Positions 43,364 through 53,279 of a DNA stretch of 64,000 nucleotides are shown here, piece after piece. Source of the DNA: Sphingopyxis panaciterrulae (GTDB lineage: Bacteria > Pseudomonadota > Alphaproteobacteria > Sphingomonadales > Sphingomonadaceae); the NCBI RefSeq assembly GCF_014199295.1, contig NZ_JACIJH010000003.1, positions 186,001 to 250,000 of the forward strand, read 5' to 3'. How positions within the stretch are numbered: position 1 is the first letter of the stretch; each line of letters opens with the position of its first letter. Below the pieces are notes generated by a model. That model ran no database searches, had not been told where the DNA came from, and saw nothing but the letters and a program-made list of their open reading frames with translations. The position numbers and the translations under genes are program-made.

Positions 43364-43473
43364 AGCGGGCGCTCCGCCACCCATGATTTGACAGCCGCCG
43401 CCGCAATCGGCACCTTGTCCGCTCCACCCACAGCCACAGGAGACAGAGCCCGCTTCCCCGCGGGCACGACGCC

Positions 43474-44724
43474 ATGCGCCAGTTCACGACCGAAAGCCTC
43501 GCGATCTTCGACACCATCCCCTTCCTCGCCGACCTGCCGCCCTGGGCCGAAACGCTCGCCAGTCTCGCGCTGCTCGCCTTCATCGCCTGGGTCGCCAATT
43601 TCATCGTCAAGCACGTCCTGCTGCGCCTCGTCACGCGCTGGCTGCCGCATCAGGGGGTCACCCCGCTTCCCGCCGTGGCGCGGCTCGCCAATGTCGTGCC
43701 GGCGCTCATCGTCGCGAACGGCATCGCCGCCGTGCCGCACCTGCCCGCGCCGCTCGTCACGCTCGTCGCCAATGTCGCGGCGGCGTCGATCATCCTGTTC
43801 GTCGCGATGGCGATCAGCAAAGCGCTCGGCCTCGGCAACCAGGTCTACGACCGCCGCCCCGACGCCGCGAGCCGCCCGATCAAGGGCTATGTCCAGCTTT
43901 TGAAGATCCTCGTCTACGCTGGCGCCGCGATCCTCATCATCGCGGTGCTGATGGACCAGTCGCCGCTTCTCCTCCTCTCCGGGCTCGGCGCGATGGCGGC
44001 GGTGCTGATGCTGGTGTTCAAGGACACGATCCTCTCGCTCGTCGCCTCGGTCCAGCTCACCTCGAACGACATGCTGCGCGTCGGCGACTGGATCGAAATG
44101 CCGCAGGCGGGTGCCGACGGCGACGTGATCGACATCGCGCTGCACACGGTGAAGGTGCAGAATTGGGACAAGACGATCACCACCATCCCGACCCACCGGC
44201 TGATCTCCGACAGCTACAAGAACTGGCGCGCGATGTTCGAGACCGGCGGGCGCAAGATGCAGCGGTCGCTGCGCATCGACCAGACCAGCATCCGCTTTCT
44301 CGAGCCGGACGAGGTGACGCGGCTGAAGCGCTTTTCGCTGCTCGCCGACTATCTCGGCGCCAAGGAAAGCGACATCGCGGCCTGGAACGCCGCCCGGCCA
44401 GAGCGCGCCCGCGACGCGGTGAACGCGCGCCGCATCACCAACATCGGCACCTTCCGCGCCTATATGACTGCCTATCTGAAGGACCGCGGCGACATGGCGG
44501 AAGGCATGTTCCTCGTCGTCCGCCAGCTCGCGCCGACCGAGACCGGCCTGCCGCTCGAAATCTACGCCTATACCGCGAACACCTCCTGGGCGGTTCACGA
44601 GGACGTGCAGGGCGACATCTTCGACCATCTGATCGCGATCCTGCCCGAATTCGGCCTGCGCCTGTTCCAGCAGCCCACCGGTCTGGATTTCGCACGCTTC
44701 GGGGCGGCGGCGATGCGCCAATAA
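43474..44724 (+). CDS. Mechanosensitive ion channel, MscS/YbdG type
   Basis: This 416-residue inner-membrane channel protects against hypo-osmotic shock. Several membrane helices precede the pore helix region SGLGAMAAVLMLVFKDTILSLVAS, and the beta domain follows with MLRVGDWIEMP, GDVIDIALHTVKVQNWDKTI and TTIPTHRLISDSYKNW. The extra C-terminal insert (EVTRLKRFSLLADYLGAKES onward) matches YbdG/MscM-like channels rather than minimal MscS. Its stop codon directly abuts that of the convergent AraC gene. Confidence 0.93.
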   Translation: MRQFTTESLAIFDTIPFLADLPPWAETLASLALLAFIAWVANFIVKHVLLRLVTRWLPHQGVTPLPAVARLANVVPALIVANGIAAVPHLPAPLVTLVANVAAASIILFVAMAISKALGLGNQVYDRRPDAASRPIKGYVQLLKILVYAGAAILIIAVLMDQSPLLLLSGLGAMAAVLMLVFKDTILSLVASVQLTSNDMLRVGDWIEMPQAGADGDVIDIALHTVKVQNWDKTITTIPTHRLISDSYKNWRAMFETGGRKMQRSLRIDQTSIRFLEPDEVTRLKRFSLLADYLGAKESDIAAWNAARPERARDAVNARRITNIGTFRAYMTAYLKDRGDMAEGMFLVVRQLAPTETGLPLEIYAYTANTSWAVHEDVQGDIFDHLIAILPEFGLRLFQQPTGLDFARFGAAAMRQ

Positions 44725-45753
44725 TCAATGCGATTGCAGCCGGTTCAGCCAGGCTTCCACCGACGCCGCGGCTTGCCGGGAGCGCGGGATCGCGCGCATC
44801 CGCGCGAGGTCCCGGACGTCGCGCGCCGAATAGCCGAACAGATTGCGGAACGCGCGGCTGAAATGGGCCGCGCTCGTGAACCCATGGGCATAGGCGAGGT
44901 CGGAGATGCCGCGCCGCTCGCCCGGCGCGCATAGCAGCGCATGGATACGCCGCAGCCGCCGTTCCTGCACATAGCGGGCGACGCCGCCCCAATGGCGGAA
45001 CAGGTGATAGAGGTTCGATCGCGAGGTGCCGACCGCGATGCAGATCGCCGTCGGCGTCAGCCGCGGATCGTCGAGCCGGGCCTCGATATGCCGCCGTGCG
45101 CGGTCGAGCATCGTCTGGTCGATCAGGCCCCTCGCCTCTTCGGTCCGCTCCATAGATGGTGCGAGGCAGGCGCCGACCAGCGCGATCGTCGCGTCGCCGA
45201 TCGAGCCGGCCTCCGCTTCGCTCATGGCCGGAAGATTGCGGTACAGCGACAGCATATGGTCGGCGAGCAGCCGGGGACCGCCCCCGCCGATCCGCACCGC
45301 GTGCAATCTCTCGATCCCCGGACAGCAACGGTCGAGCGTCGCGCGAGGCACCGTCAGCGTGATCGAGGTCGAGTTCCGCGACCGCAGCCTGTTGGTCTGG
45401 CCAAGGTCGAGCACCGCGATGCTGCCGGTCCCGAACTTGGCGTCGCCATTGTCGCCCTCGCAATGATAGCCGTCGTTTTCGAGGCATAATTCGATCGCAT
45501 AATGATCGAGCCCGCTGCGCCGGATCAGCTCGCGCGACCGGAACCCCGTCTGCTGGACGCCGTCGAACGCGATCTTCGCCACGATCAGAGTGTCCAGATC
45601 GAAGACATCGATTTCCGCACGGAACCGGTCCGGCGGATTCTCCTCCCGGATGTCGAACAGCGGCGCAAAGACGCCGCGCCAGCCTTCCCAGCCCTCGTGG
45701 CTGGACTGCCCCTCGGTGGAAAAGCGCGTCCGCGCTATCGCGCTCTGCTCCAT
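44725..45753 (-). CDS. AraC family transcriptional regulator
   Basis: This 342-residue regulator has an N-terminal sensor region similar to the AraC-binding/OruR-like type (FRAEIDVFDLDTLIVAKIAFDG, SITLTVPRATLDRCCPG) and a C-terminal AraC double HTH: LTPTAICIAVGTSRSNLYHLF and ISDLAYAHGFTSAAHFSRAF. It is divergently transcribed from the trimeric autotransporter gene 177 bases away, so it may control that adhesin. The effector is unknown. Confidence 0.92.
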   Translation of the reverse strand: MEQSAIARTRFSTEGQSSHEGWEGWRGVFAPLFDIREENPPDRFRAEIDVFDLDTLIVAKIAFDGVQQTGFRSRELIRRSGLDHYAIELCLENDGYHCEGDNGDAKFGTGSIAVLDLGQTNRLRSRNSTSITLTVPRATLDRCCPGIERLHAVRIGGGGPRLLADHMLSLYRNLPAMSEAEAGSIGDATIALVGACLAPSMERTEEARGLIDQTMLDRARRHIEARLDDPRLTPTAICIAVGTSRSNLYHLFRHWGGVARYVQERRLRRIHALLCAPGERRGISDLAYAHGFTSAAHFSRAFRNLFGYSARDVRDLARMRAIPRSRQAAASVEAWLNRLQSH

Positions 45754-45929
45754 CCTCCTGTCCCCCCGGCGATTCGCAGGTCCTTCGCCGTCCCGCCTTC
45801 TAGAGCATCGCTCCCCGCGCCGCGAGTCCGCGATTCCGGACGCAGGGGCAAGAGATATGGACGCAGGGTCAATGATCCCTCGCCGCTTTCCGCTATCCTG
45901 CGCGCGTTCGGGCGCGGAGGAGACAGCGT

Positions 45930-48512
45930 ATGCGATCGTCCTGGAAACGTCTGACCGCCGCCGCCGCGCCGCCGGCGCTCGCCGCGACGCTGCTGGCGCC
46001 ATCCGCCGCCCGCGCGGATTCGACGCCCGAATGCAACAACGGGCCCGTCGCGGGATCGACCGAATGCGGCGAAGGCAGCCACGCGAACGGCACGGGCACC
46101 GGCAACACCGCGGTCGGCGCCGGCAGCCTCGCCAACGGCGACGGCAACACCGCGATCGGCGCTCACAGCATCGCCCTTTCCGAAGAAAGCTATGCGTCGG
46201 GCTATGCAGCGACCGCCTATGCCAACGGAAGCTATGCGTCCGGCTACGGTGCATCGGCCGGTCTTCTCTACGTCAAGATTCCGGGCGACCCGTTATCCCT
46301 TTCTACGGACAACCCCGGGACGACCGCCGTCGGCGCACACGCGCAGGCCGGCGCGACCGGGCCGGGACAGGCGAACGCGACCGCGATAGGCGAAAGCGCC
46401 ACGGCCAATGCCCTCGGGGCCTCCGCCTTCGGGCAAGGCGCCAATGCCTCCGCCGCGGGCAGCGTGGCGCTCGGCCGGGGCTCGCTCGCCGATCAGGATA
46501 ACACCGTATCGGTGGGCAGCGACGATGCCACCACCGGCTTCACCCGGCGGATCGTCAACCTCGCCGCCGGCGCGGAGGACAGTGATGCAGTCAATCTCGG
46601 CCAGTTGAACGGGCTGCGCGACCTGTGGGGCACGAACCTGGCCGCGGCCCTCGGCGGCGGCGCGTCGTGGAACGGCAGGGTGTTCACCGCTCCCGCTTTC
46701 GTCATCCAGGGCGGCAGCTACGATAATGTGGGCGGCGCCTTCTCGGCGGTGGATACCGCGTTGACCACGCTCGACACCCGCGTCGATGCGCTTGAGGCGC
46801 AGCCGCCCGGCACAACGGGTCCGACCGGCCCGCAGGGGCCCGCGGGCCCGCAGGGTCCGGCAGGCCCAAAGGGCGAGCCGGGGGTGATTGGCCCGGCGGG
46901 CCCGCGGGGCCCGTCTGGGGCCGCGGGTCCGGCGGGCCCACGAGGCCCACAGGGCGACACCGGCCCGACGGGTCCGCAAGGCTCCCAAGGCGAGCCGGGG
47001 GTGACGGGTCCGGCGGGTCCACAGGGTCCGCAAGGGGAGACTGGCGCCACAGGTCCGCAGGGGCCCCTGGGTCCGACCGGCGCCGACGGGCGCAGCGCCT
47101 ATCAGGTTGCGGTGGCCAATGGCTATGCCGGCACGGAAAGCGAATGGCTCGCCTCGCTGCAAGGCACGGGCGACACCTCGGCGCTCGACGCCCGCGTCGG
47201 CGAGGTCGAAGGCGATATCGCAGCATTGCAAGGACAGGCCGCCACCCAGGCCGGGCTGGCCACCGCGCTCGACACGCGGGTCGACACGGCGCAGGGCACC
47301 GCCGACACCGCCCGCGCCGAGGCGGCCGCCGCGCAGGGCACCGCCGATACGGCGCTCGCCAACGCCGCGCTGGCGCAGACGACGGCGGACACGGCGCGCG
47401 TGGAGGCCGCCACGGCGCAGTCCGCCGCCGACACGGCGCACGGCGAGGCGGTGGCGGCGCAGGCTCGCGCCGATGCGGCACATGCGCTGGCCGAGCAGGC
47501 GGCCGGCAGCGGCGTGGCCACCCGCGCCGTCGCCGACACGGCGCTCGCCAATGCCGCGACGGCGCAGGCGGCGGCCGACGACGCAAAGATGCGGTCGGAC
47601 GCCGCGCAGCAACAGGCCGACGCCGCGCAGGCCAACGCCCAACTCGCGCAGGCCGTGGCGGACAGCGCGCAGGAGACCGCCGGCCTCGCGCTCGCACGCA
47701 CCGACTATATCGCGATCAACGGATCGGGCCCGCGCCCGGCGACGTCCGGCGCCAACGCGATCGCCATCGGCACGGGCGCCGACGCCAGCGGGGCGGACTC
47801 GGTCGCGATGGGGACGGGCGCGGTGGCGCGCGGCGGCGCAGCAGTCTCGATCGGCGCCGGCAACATCGCCGACGGCAATGGCGCGGTGGCGATCGGCGAC
47901 CCCAATGTCGTCGCGGGCCGCGGCGCGGTTGCGATCGGGGCCGACAATAGCGCGACGGGGCTCGCCGCCATCGCGATCGGCGCGGACAGCATCGCGGAGG
48001 GGCAGTCGGCGATCGCGCTCGGCAGCCATGCGCGGGCGGCAGCGTTCGGGGCGGTCGCGATCGGCGAGAATGCGGTCGCGGATCGCGCGGGCCAGATCGC
48101 GCTGGGCTCGTCCGCCTCGACCTATACGCTCGCCGGCATCGGCTCGGCCGAAAGCCGCGCCGCGCAATCGGGCGCGACGCGCTATGTCACCTCCGATGCC
48201 TCGGGCAATCTCGCGCTCGCCGATTTCGGCCCGGTCGACATTGCCCGGATCGGCACCGACATCCGCCGCGACCGGCGCGACGCACGCGCGGGCATCGCCG
48301 CGGCGATGGCGATGGGCTATGCCCCGATGCCGTCGGAGCCCGGCCGGACCAGCTATGTGCTGAACGGCTCGACCTTCCGCGAGGCGCAGGCGATCGGCGG
48401 CGCCATCTCGCATCGCCTGAACACCGACGCGCCCTTCGCACTCACCGCCGGCTTCGCCTATGGTGGCCACGGCAACAACGCCGCCCGCGTCGGCATCGCC
48501 GGGGAGTTCTGA
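45930..48512 (+). CDS. Trimeric autotransporter adhesin with collagen-like stalk
   Basis: This 860-residue surface protein has a signal peptide to about residue 30 (ending SAARA). Residues 30-270 form a YadA-like head with 14-15-residue turns ([39 protein letters not shown]). Residues 294-389 are 32 uninterrupted Gly-X-Y triplets (GPQ, GPA, GEP), a collagen-like stalk, followed by [18 protein letters not shown]. An Ala/Gln-rich coiled coil ([12 protein letters not shown] repeats) runs to about 590. A second head region follows, then the C-terminal YadA anchor ending in Phe. The start has a GGAGGAG site. It probably trimerises and mediates adhesion or biofilm. Confidence 0.9.
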   Translation: MRSSWKRLTAAAAPPALAATLLAPSAARADSTPECNNGPVAGSTECGEGSHANGTGTGNTAVGAGSLANGDGNTAIGAHSIALSEESYASGYAATAYANGSYASGYGASAGLLYVKIPGDPLSLSTDNPGTTAVGAHAQAGATGPGQANATAIGESATANALGASAFGQGANASAAGSVALGRGSLADQDNTVSVGSDDATTGFTRRIVNLAAGAEDSDAVNLGQLNGLRDLWGTNLAAALGGGASWNGRVFTAPAFVIQGGSYDNVGGAFSAVDTALTTLDTRVDALEAQPPGTTGPTGPQGPAGPQGPAGPKGEPGVIGPAGPRGPSGAAGPAGPRGPQGDTGPTGPQGSQGEPGVTGPAGPQGPQGETGATGPQGPLGPTGADGRSAYQVAVANGYAGTESEWLASLQGTGDTSALDARVGEVEGDIAALQGQAATQAGLATALDTRVDTAQGTADTARAEAAAAQGTADTALANAALAQTTADTARVEAATAQSAADTAHGEAVAAQARADAAHALAEQAAGSGVATRAVADTALANAATAQAAADDAKMRSDAAQQQADAAQANAQLAQAVADSAQETAGLALARTDYIAINGSGPRPATSGANAIAIGTGADASGADSVAMGTGAVARGGAAVSIGAGNIADGNGAVAIGDPNVVAGRGAVAIGADNSATGLAAIAIGADSIAEGQSAIALGSHARAAAFGAVAIGENAVADRAGQIALGSSASTYTLAGIGSAESRAAQSGATRYVTSDASGNLALADFGPVDIARIGTDIRRDRRDARAGIAAAMAMGYAPMPSEPGRTSYVLNGSTFREAQAIGGAISHRLNTDAPFALTAGFAYGGHGNNAARVGIAGEF

Positions 48513-48599
48513 CGACGGATCGGCAGGTCGCCCCCGGCACCCGATTCTCGCCACTCGGGTCTTGTTCCGGGGTGACGGAAAGGGGACGAAAAGAGAGTC

Positions 48600-49991
48600 T
48601 CAATCCCCCGCGAAGTCGAACGCGCTGACCCCGCGCTCGCCGTCGCGGAAACGCAGCGGGCGACCCAGCGGGGGCACCGAGCGCTGGACGCAGCCACCGC
48701 GCGTGCAGCGGCGGCACCCCAGCCCGATCGGCGTCGCCGGCGCGCGCATCAGCTCGATGCCGCGCGCGGCGGTCAGCGGCGCGGCGACCTTGGCGTCGAC
48801 GCCGATGCACACCGCGAAGCGCGCGGGCGTGCCGCTTCCCGTCGCGCCCGGCGCGGCGACCGAGCGGCTCTGGGTGAACCAGCGCGAACCATCCTCCAGC
48901 TCAACCAGATCGGCGATCACCTCGCCGGGCCGCGCAAAGGCTTCGTGGACGCCCCACAGCGGACAGCGCGCGTCGCCGTCCGCCAGCGGCGACTGGCTCG
49001 CTCCGGCATAGCGCTTGCTCCCCTGCCCCGCGCGGTCGATGCGCAGCATGAAGAAGGGCAGCCCGCGCGCGCCGACCCGCTGCAGCGTGGTCAACCGGTG
49101 CGCGACCTGTTCGAACCCGGCGCCGAAGCGCCGCTGGAGCAGCAGCAGATCATAGCCTGTCGCGTCGCAGGCGCGCAGGAAGCGGCCATAGGGCATCATC
49201 AGCGCCGCCGCGAAATATTGGATCAGATGACGCTCGAACAGCTTGGCCGCGGCGCCTTCCGCAAATTCGGCGCCCGCGACCAGCGCGTCGATCTCCGCCC
49301 GCGCCTCGATCTGCGCCAGCGTCGCCGCCGCCTGGAAGGTGCGCGAGGCGGGACGCAGCAACTCGTTCAGCATCAACTGCCGCGCATGCCAGTCGAGCCA
49401 GCGCAGCCGGTCGGGCATCACGTCGGCGGGCAGGATGCGGATGCCGAGCTGGTGGCGGGTGCGCAGCCGCTCGGCGATGGTGCCATAAAGGTCGCCGCCC
49501 GCAAGTCGCAGTTCGTCGGCCAGTTCCTCGGCGCGGGTGTCGAGATCGGCGAAATGATTGCGCCATTTTTCGATGGCGCGGCGCACGGCGGCAACTTCGG
49601 GCGCTTCCACTTCACTATCCGGACGCCCCGCTTCGGGCGCGGCGTCGAACAGCCGGGCAAAGGCGGCGGCGGTGCTCGGCGCGCTCTGGAGCCATTCGTC
49701 GACCTCGTGCGGGGCGATGCCCAGGTCGGCGAAGCGCGGGTCGGCCAGCCGGCGGCGCAGCCCCGCCGACCCGCCCGGCACCTCCTCGCCGCCGAGCGCC
49801 GCGACGTCGAAATCGAAGCGTTCGGCCAGCCGGACCATCACCGTCGCGGTCAGCGGCCGCTGCCCGCTTTCGATCAGATTGAGGTAGCTCGGCGAGATGT
49901 CGAGCGCATCGGCCATCGCCGCCTGCGTCATTCCCGCCTCGCGCCGCAGCTTGCGCACCGCCGGCCCTGCGAATATCCGCCGCTCCGCCAT
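48600..49991 (-). CDS. ScfR/RamB-like short-chain fatty acyl-CoA regulator
   Basis: This 463-residue XRE-type regulator has an N-terminal HTH (VRKLRREAGMTQAAMADALDISPSYLNLIESGQRPLT, 12-48). The central domain is IrrE/ImmA-like, and a C-terminal DUF2083-like part holds a cysteine cluster (GLGCRRCTRGGCVQRS). Relatives include RamB of actinobacteria, which controls acetate and glyoxylate genes. It is divergent from isocitrate lyase across 139 bases, which supports control of aceA in response to acyl-CoA status. The Cys cluster could bind a metal or an acyl-CoA-sensing group; this is inference. Confidence 0.88.
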   Translation of the reverse strand: MAERRIFAGPAVRKLRREAGMTQAAMADALDISPSYLNLIESGQRPLTATVMVRLAERFDFDVAALGGEEVPGGSAGLRRRLADPRFADLGIAPHEVDEWLQSAPSTAAAFARLFDAAPEAGRPDSEVEAPEVAAVRRAIEKWRNHFADLDTRAEELADELRLAGGDLYGTIAERLRTRHQLGIRILPADVMPDRLRWLDWHARQLMLNELLRPASRTFQAAATLAQIEARAEIDALVAGAEFAEGAAAKLFERHLIQYFAAALMMPYGRFLRACDATGYDLLLLQRRFGAGFEQVAHRLTTLQRVGARGLPFFMLRIDRAGQGSKRYAGASQSPLADGDARCPLWGVHEAFARPGEVIADLVELEDGSRWFTQSRSVAAPGATGSGTPARFAVCIGVDAKVAAPLTAARGIELMRAPATPIGLGCRRCTRGGCVQRSVPPLGRPLRFRDGERGVSAFDFAGD

Positions 49992-50130
49992 TTTGTAACT
50001 TTCTTTACTTATTTACAGACTGATTTGCACCTCATCGCCATATTTCACAAGAAAAATTGACAAAACCTTTTCTTTTCCGCGGCACTTTCGCCAACTTCCG
50101 TCCATCCACTTCCAATCGAAGGATCGAAAC
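49992..50130. promoter_or_regulatory. Divergent promoter region of the ScfR-like gene and aceA
   Basis: This AT-rich 139-base spacer holds TTTACTTATTTACA (two TTTAC units 8 apart, near 50004-50018), a TTGACA at 50057-50062 that could be a -35 box for aceA, and a pyrimidine-rich stretch CCTTTTCTTTTCC. An AAGGA ribosome site precedes the aceA ATG. The TTTAC repeats are candidate binding sites for the ScfR-like regulator. Confidence 0.5.
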
Positions 50131-51723
50131 ATGGGCTATCAGGAAGACATGGCGCAGGCCGGCCGACTCATTCGCGACCAGGACGGTCGCTGGGACGCGA
50201 TCGGTGCCGAGAATGTCGCCCGCATGCGCGCCCAGAACAGGTTCAGGACCGGCCTCGACGTCGCCCGCTACACCGCGCGCATCATGCGCGCCGACATGGC
50301 CGCCTATGACGCCGATCCCGCCAACTACACCCAGTCGCTCGGCTGCTGGCACGGCTTCATCGCGCAGCAGAAGATGATCGCGGTCAAGAAGCATTTCGGC
50401 ACCACCAAGGGCCGCTACATCTATCTGTCGGGCTGGATGGTCGCCGCGCTGCGCAGCGAGTTCGGTCCGCTGCCCGACCAGTCGATGCACGAAAAGACCA
50501 GCGTTCCGGTGCTGATCGAGGAAATCTACACCTTCCTGCGCCAGGCCGACGCCCGCGAACTGGGCGGCCTGTTCCGCGAACTCGACGCGGCGCGCGACGC
50601 CGGGGACGAGGTCAAGGCGAAGCAGATCCAGCACGCGATCGACAATCACGAAACGCATGTGGTGCCGATCATCGCCGACATCGACGCCGGATTCGGCAAT
50701 GCCGAGGCGACCTATCTGCTCGCCAAGAAGATGATCGAGGCCGGCGCCTGCGCGCTGCAGATCGAAAACCAGGTCTCCGACGAAAAGCAGTGCGGTCACC
50801 AGGACGGCAAGGTCACCGTGCCGCACGAGGATTTCATCGCGAAGATCCGCGCCTGCCGCTACGCCTTCATGGAACTGGGGGTCGAGGACGGCATCATCGT
50901 GACGCGCACCGATAGCCTCGGTGCCGGCCTTACCAAGCAGATCGCCGTGACGAAGGAACCCGGCGACCTGGGCGACCAGTATAACAGCTTCCTCGACTGC
51001 GAAGAGGTCGAGGGTGCGGGCAACCCCGGGGACGTGCTGATCAACCGGGACGGCAAGCTGATGCGTCCGAAGCGCCTGCCCTCGAACCTCTATCAGTTCC
51101 GTCCCGGAACCGGCGAGGATCGCTGCGTCATGGATTGCATCGCATCCTTGCAGAACGGCGCCGACCTCTTGTGGATCGAGACCGAAAAGCCGCACATCGA
51201 ACAGATTGCCTCGATGGTCGACCGTATCCGCGAGGTCGTGCCCAATGCGAAGCTCGCCTACAATAATTCGCCCAGCTTCAACTGGACGCTGAACTTCCGC
51301 CAGCAGGTGTTCGACGCCTGGGAGAAGGAGGGCAAGGACGTCAGCGCCTATGACCGGACGAAGCTGATGAGCGTCGATTACGACGACAGCGACCTGGCAA
51401 CCGAAGCCGACGACCGCATCCGTACTTTTCAGCGCGACGCGGCGAAGCGGGCGGGCATCTTCCACCACCTCATCACCCTGCCGACCTATCACACCGCCGC
51501 GCTGTCGACCGACAATCTGGCGAAGGAATATTTCGGCGAGGAAGCGATGCTGGGCTATGTGAAGAACGTCCAGCGCGCCGAGATCCGCCAGGGTATCGCC
51601 TGCGTAAAGCACCAGAATATGTCGGGCAGCGACATCGGCGACGACCATAAGGAATATTTCGCCGGCGAAGCGGCCCTGAAGGCCGCGGGCAAGGACAACA
51701 CCATGAATCAGTTCGCGGCATAA
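50131..51723 (+). CDS. aceA: Isocitrate lyase
   Basis: AceA splits isocitrate to glyoxylate and succinate, the first step of the glyoxylate shunt needed for growth on acetate or fatty acids. At 530 residues it belongs to the longer isocitrate lyase class seen in Pseudomonas. The catalytic Cys221 lies in DEKQCGHQDGKVTVPHEDF. IIADIDAGFGNAEATYLLAK, LQIENQVSDEK, IIVTRTDS and LAYNNSPSFNW are further active-site segments. A strong terminator follows. Malate synthase is not in the window. Confidence 0.96.
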   Translation: MGYQEDMAQAGRLIRDQDGRWDAIGAENVARMRAQNRFRTGLDVARYTARIMRADMAAYDADPANYTQSLGCWHGFIAQQKMIAVKKHFGTTKGRYIYLSGWMVAALRSEFGPLPDQSMHEKTSVPVLIEEIYTFLRQADARELGGLFRELDAARDAGDEVKAKQIQHAIDNHETHVVPIIADIDAGFGNAEATYLLAKKMIEAGACALQIENQVSDEKQCGHQDGKVTVPHEDFIAKIRACRYAFMELGVEDGIIVTRTDSLGAGLTKQIAVTKEPGDLGDQYNSFLDCEEVEGAGNPGDVLINRDGKLMRPKRLPSNLYQFRPGTGEDRCVMDCIASLQNGADLLWIETEKPHIEQIASMVDRIREVVPNAKLAYNNSPSFNWTLNFRQQVFDAWEKEGKDVSAYDRTKLMSVDYDDSDLATEADDRIRTFQRDAAKRAGIFHHLITLPTYHTAALSTDNLAKEYFGEEAMLGYVKNVQRAEIRQGIACVKHQNMSGSDIGDDHKEYFAGEAALKAAGKDNTMNQFAA

Positions 51724-51822
51724 ATGCCGCGGGGGAACCAGTTCGCTGCCTAGCCATCGAGTTTGGCGCGGGGGTTTTCGTTGCCCCCCGCGCCTCCCGA
51801 GCTTTCCTGGGGAGGAAAGCCT

Positions 51823-51859
51823 GCCCGTCGGACGTCTTCGGACGTCCGGCGGGCATTTT
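51823..51859 (+). terminator. Rho-independent terminator with TTCG loop after aceA
   Basis: GCCCGTCGGACGTC, loop TTCG, GACGTCCGGCGGGC: a 14-base stem with one G-T wobble, then ATTTT. The very stable UUCG tetraloop makes this a convincing terminator about 100 bases past the aceA stop. Confidence 0.85.
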
Positions 51860-51963
51860 CATGTTCGGGGTGAATGGCTATCCATGGATCGCCCCTTGCC
51901 ACCGGTGCCGCGGATCGGTTATGGTGCATTGCACAACGAAACTGGTTTTTGCGACTCCTCCTC

Positions 51964-52263
51964 ATGAACGACACCCGACTGAAACTGATGGAAGCCATTG
52001 CACGCCGGCGAATGATCTCGGCCAGCTATAACGGCAACCGGATGACGCTCGCCCCGCATCTGATGTTTGAACGGCGCGGCGATCTGTTCGTCAGCGCCCT
52101 CAATCTCGGCAAGAACTGGCGTTCGGAGGAAGAGCGGCGCCTCGGCCACTTCAAGCTCGACGGGCTGGGAGCGGCCGAATTGCTCGAAGACGGTTTCGAG
52201 CCGCTGCCGAGTTTCGAGGCCGCGGTACCGCACGACGACGACACGCTGATCCTGGCGATCTGA
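51964..52263 (+). CDS. Small WYL-like protein without HTH
   Basis: This 99-residue protein has AIARRRMISASYNGNRMTLAP, HLMFERRGDLFVSALNLG and RRLGHFKLDGLGAAELLED, which resemble the core strands of a WYL domain (usually the ligand/nucleotide-binding part of DeoR-type regulators). No DNA-binding domain is attached. ATG at 51964 follows a weak leader; an in-frame upstream codon at 51874 is unlikely. It stands alone downstream of the aceA terminator and converges on terC. The function is unknown. Confidence 0.72.
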   Translation: MNDTRLKLMEAIARRRMISASYNGNRMTLAPHLMFERRGDLFVSALNLGKNWRSEEERRLGHFKLDGLGAAELLEDGFEPLPSFEAAVPHDDDTLILAI

Positions 52264-52270
52264 CGCGCCC

Positions 52271-53257
52271 TCATCCCGGCGTGACCTGCTCGTCCGCCCG
52301 CGTCCTGACCAGCGACCAGACCACCCCGCCCGCGATCAGCGCCACCGTCACGCCGAGGCTGAGCAGCGGCGGGAATTTCGCGCCGTCGAGCAGAAAATCG
52401 GCGACGAAAATCTTCGACCCGATGAACACGAGCACCAGCGCCAGCGCATATTTCAGATAATGGAAGCGGTGAACCATCGCCGCGAGCGCGAAATAGAGCG
52501 CGCGCAGGCCAAGGATCGCCATGATGTTCGACGTATAGACGATGAAGGTGTCGGTCGTGATCGCGAAGATCGCCGGCACGCTGTCGACCGCGAACACCAG
52601 ATCGGCGAGGTTGATGACGACGAGCGCGAGGAACAGCGGCGTCGCGGCGAGCGCCAGCTTGCCGGTCCGCGTGTCGGGCACGCGCACGAAGAATTTCTCG
52701 CCGTGCAGTTCCTGCGTGATCGGGATGTGCCGCGACAGCCAGCGAACGACCGGATTGCCCGCGACGTCCATCGGCTTTTCGCTCGCGAACAGCATCTTGA
52801 TCCCGGTGAAGACGAGGAAGGCGGCGAAGACATAGAGCAGCCACCCATATTCGGTGACCAGCGCTGAGCCGCCCGCGATCATGATCCCGCGCAGCACGAT
52901 CACCGCGATGATGCCCCAGAGCAAAGCGCGATACTGGTAGCGGGCGGGGATGGCGAAGGCGGCGAAGATCAGCGAGATGACGAAGATATTGTCGATCGAC
53001 AGCGCCTTCTCGATGAAGAAGCCCGTATAATATTGCAGCCCCGCCTCGCCGCCCTTCGCGGCCCAGATCCAGCCGCCGAAGGCGAGCGCGATGCCGATGT
53101 AGAGGGCAGAGAGCCTCAGGCTCTCGCCGATACCCATCTCGCGGCTTTCCCGGTGCAATATGCCGAGATCGAAGGCGGTGAGCGCTATGACGATGGCGAT
53201 GAACGCCAGCCAGAACCAGACCGGCGTTCCGAGCCAGTCGGCGAAAAGAAATTCCAT
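52271..53257 (-). CDS. TerC family membrane protein (Alx-like)
   Basis: This 328-residue inner-membrane protein has about nine helices. Conserved acidic residues lie inside membrane segments: ALTAFDLGILHR, FFIEKALSIDNIFVISLIF, and LVVINLADLVFAVDSVPAIF. They fit metal (Mn2+) transport known for Alx/TerC proteins. KYALALVLVFIGSKIFVAD is the last conserved stretch. The gene is preceded by a hairpin in its leader; a yybP-ykoY riboswitch was looked for and not recognised. Confidence 0.93.
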   Translation of the reverse strand: MEFLFADWLGTPVWFWLAFIAIVIALTAFDLGILHRESREMGIGESLRLSALYIGIALAFGGWIWAAKGGEAGLQYYTGFFIEKALSIDNIFVISLIFAAFAIPARYQYRALLWGIIAVIVLRGIMIAGGSALVTEYGWLLYVFAAFLVFTGIKMLFASEKPMDVAGNPVVRWLSRHIPITQELHGEKFFVRVPDTRTGKLALAATPLFLALVVINLADLVFAVDSVPAIFAITTDTFIVYTSNIMAILGLRALYFALAAMVHRFHYLKYALALVLVFIGSKIFVADFLLDGAKFPPLLSLGVTVALIAGGVVWSLVRTRADEQVTPG

Positions 53258-53279
53258 GGCGAATGATCCCCGGACAGGC

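Noticed and set aside
46809..47096. Possible CRISPR-like tandem repeats
   Set aside because: Period is 9 bases and in frame, encoding Gly-X-Y triplets; no spacers.
46293..48554. A 753-codon open frame on the - strand, antisense to the adhesin
   Set aside because: It is a shadow of the repetitive adhesin coding sequence; no ribosome site or recognisable domain.
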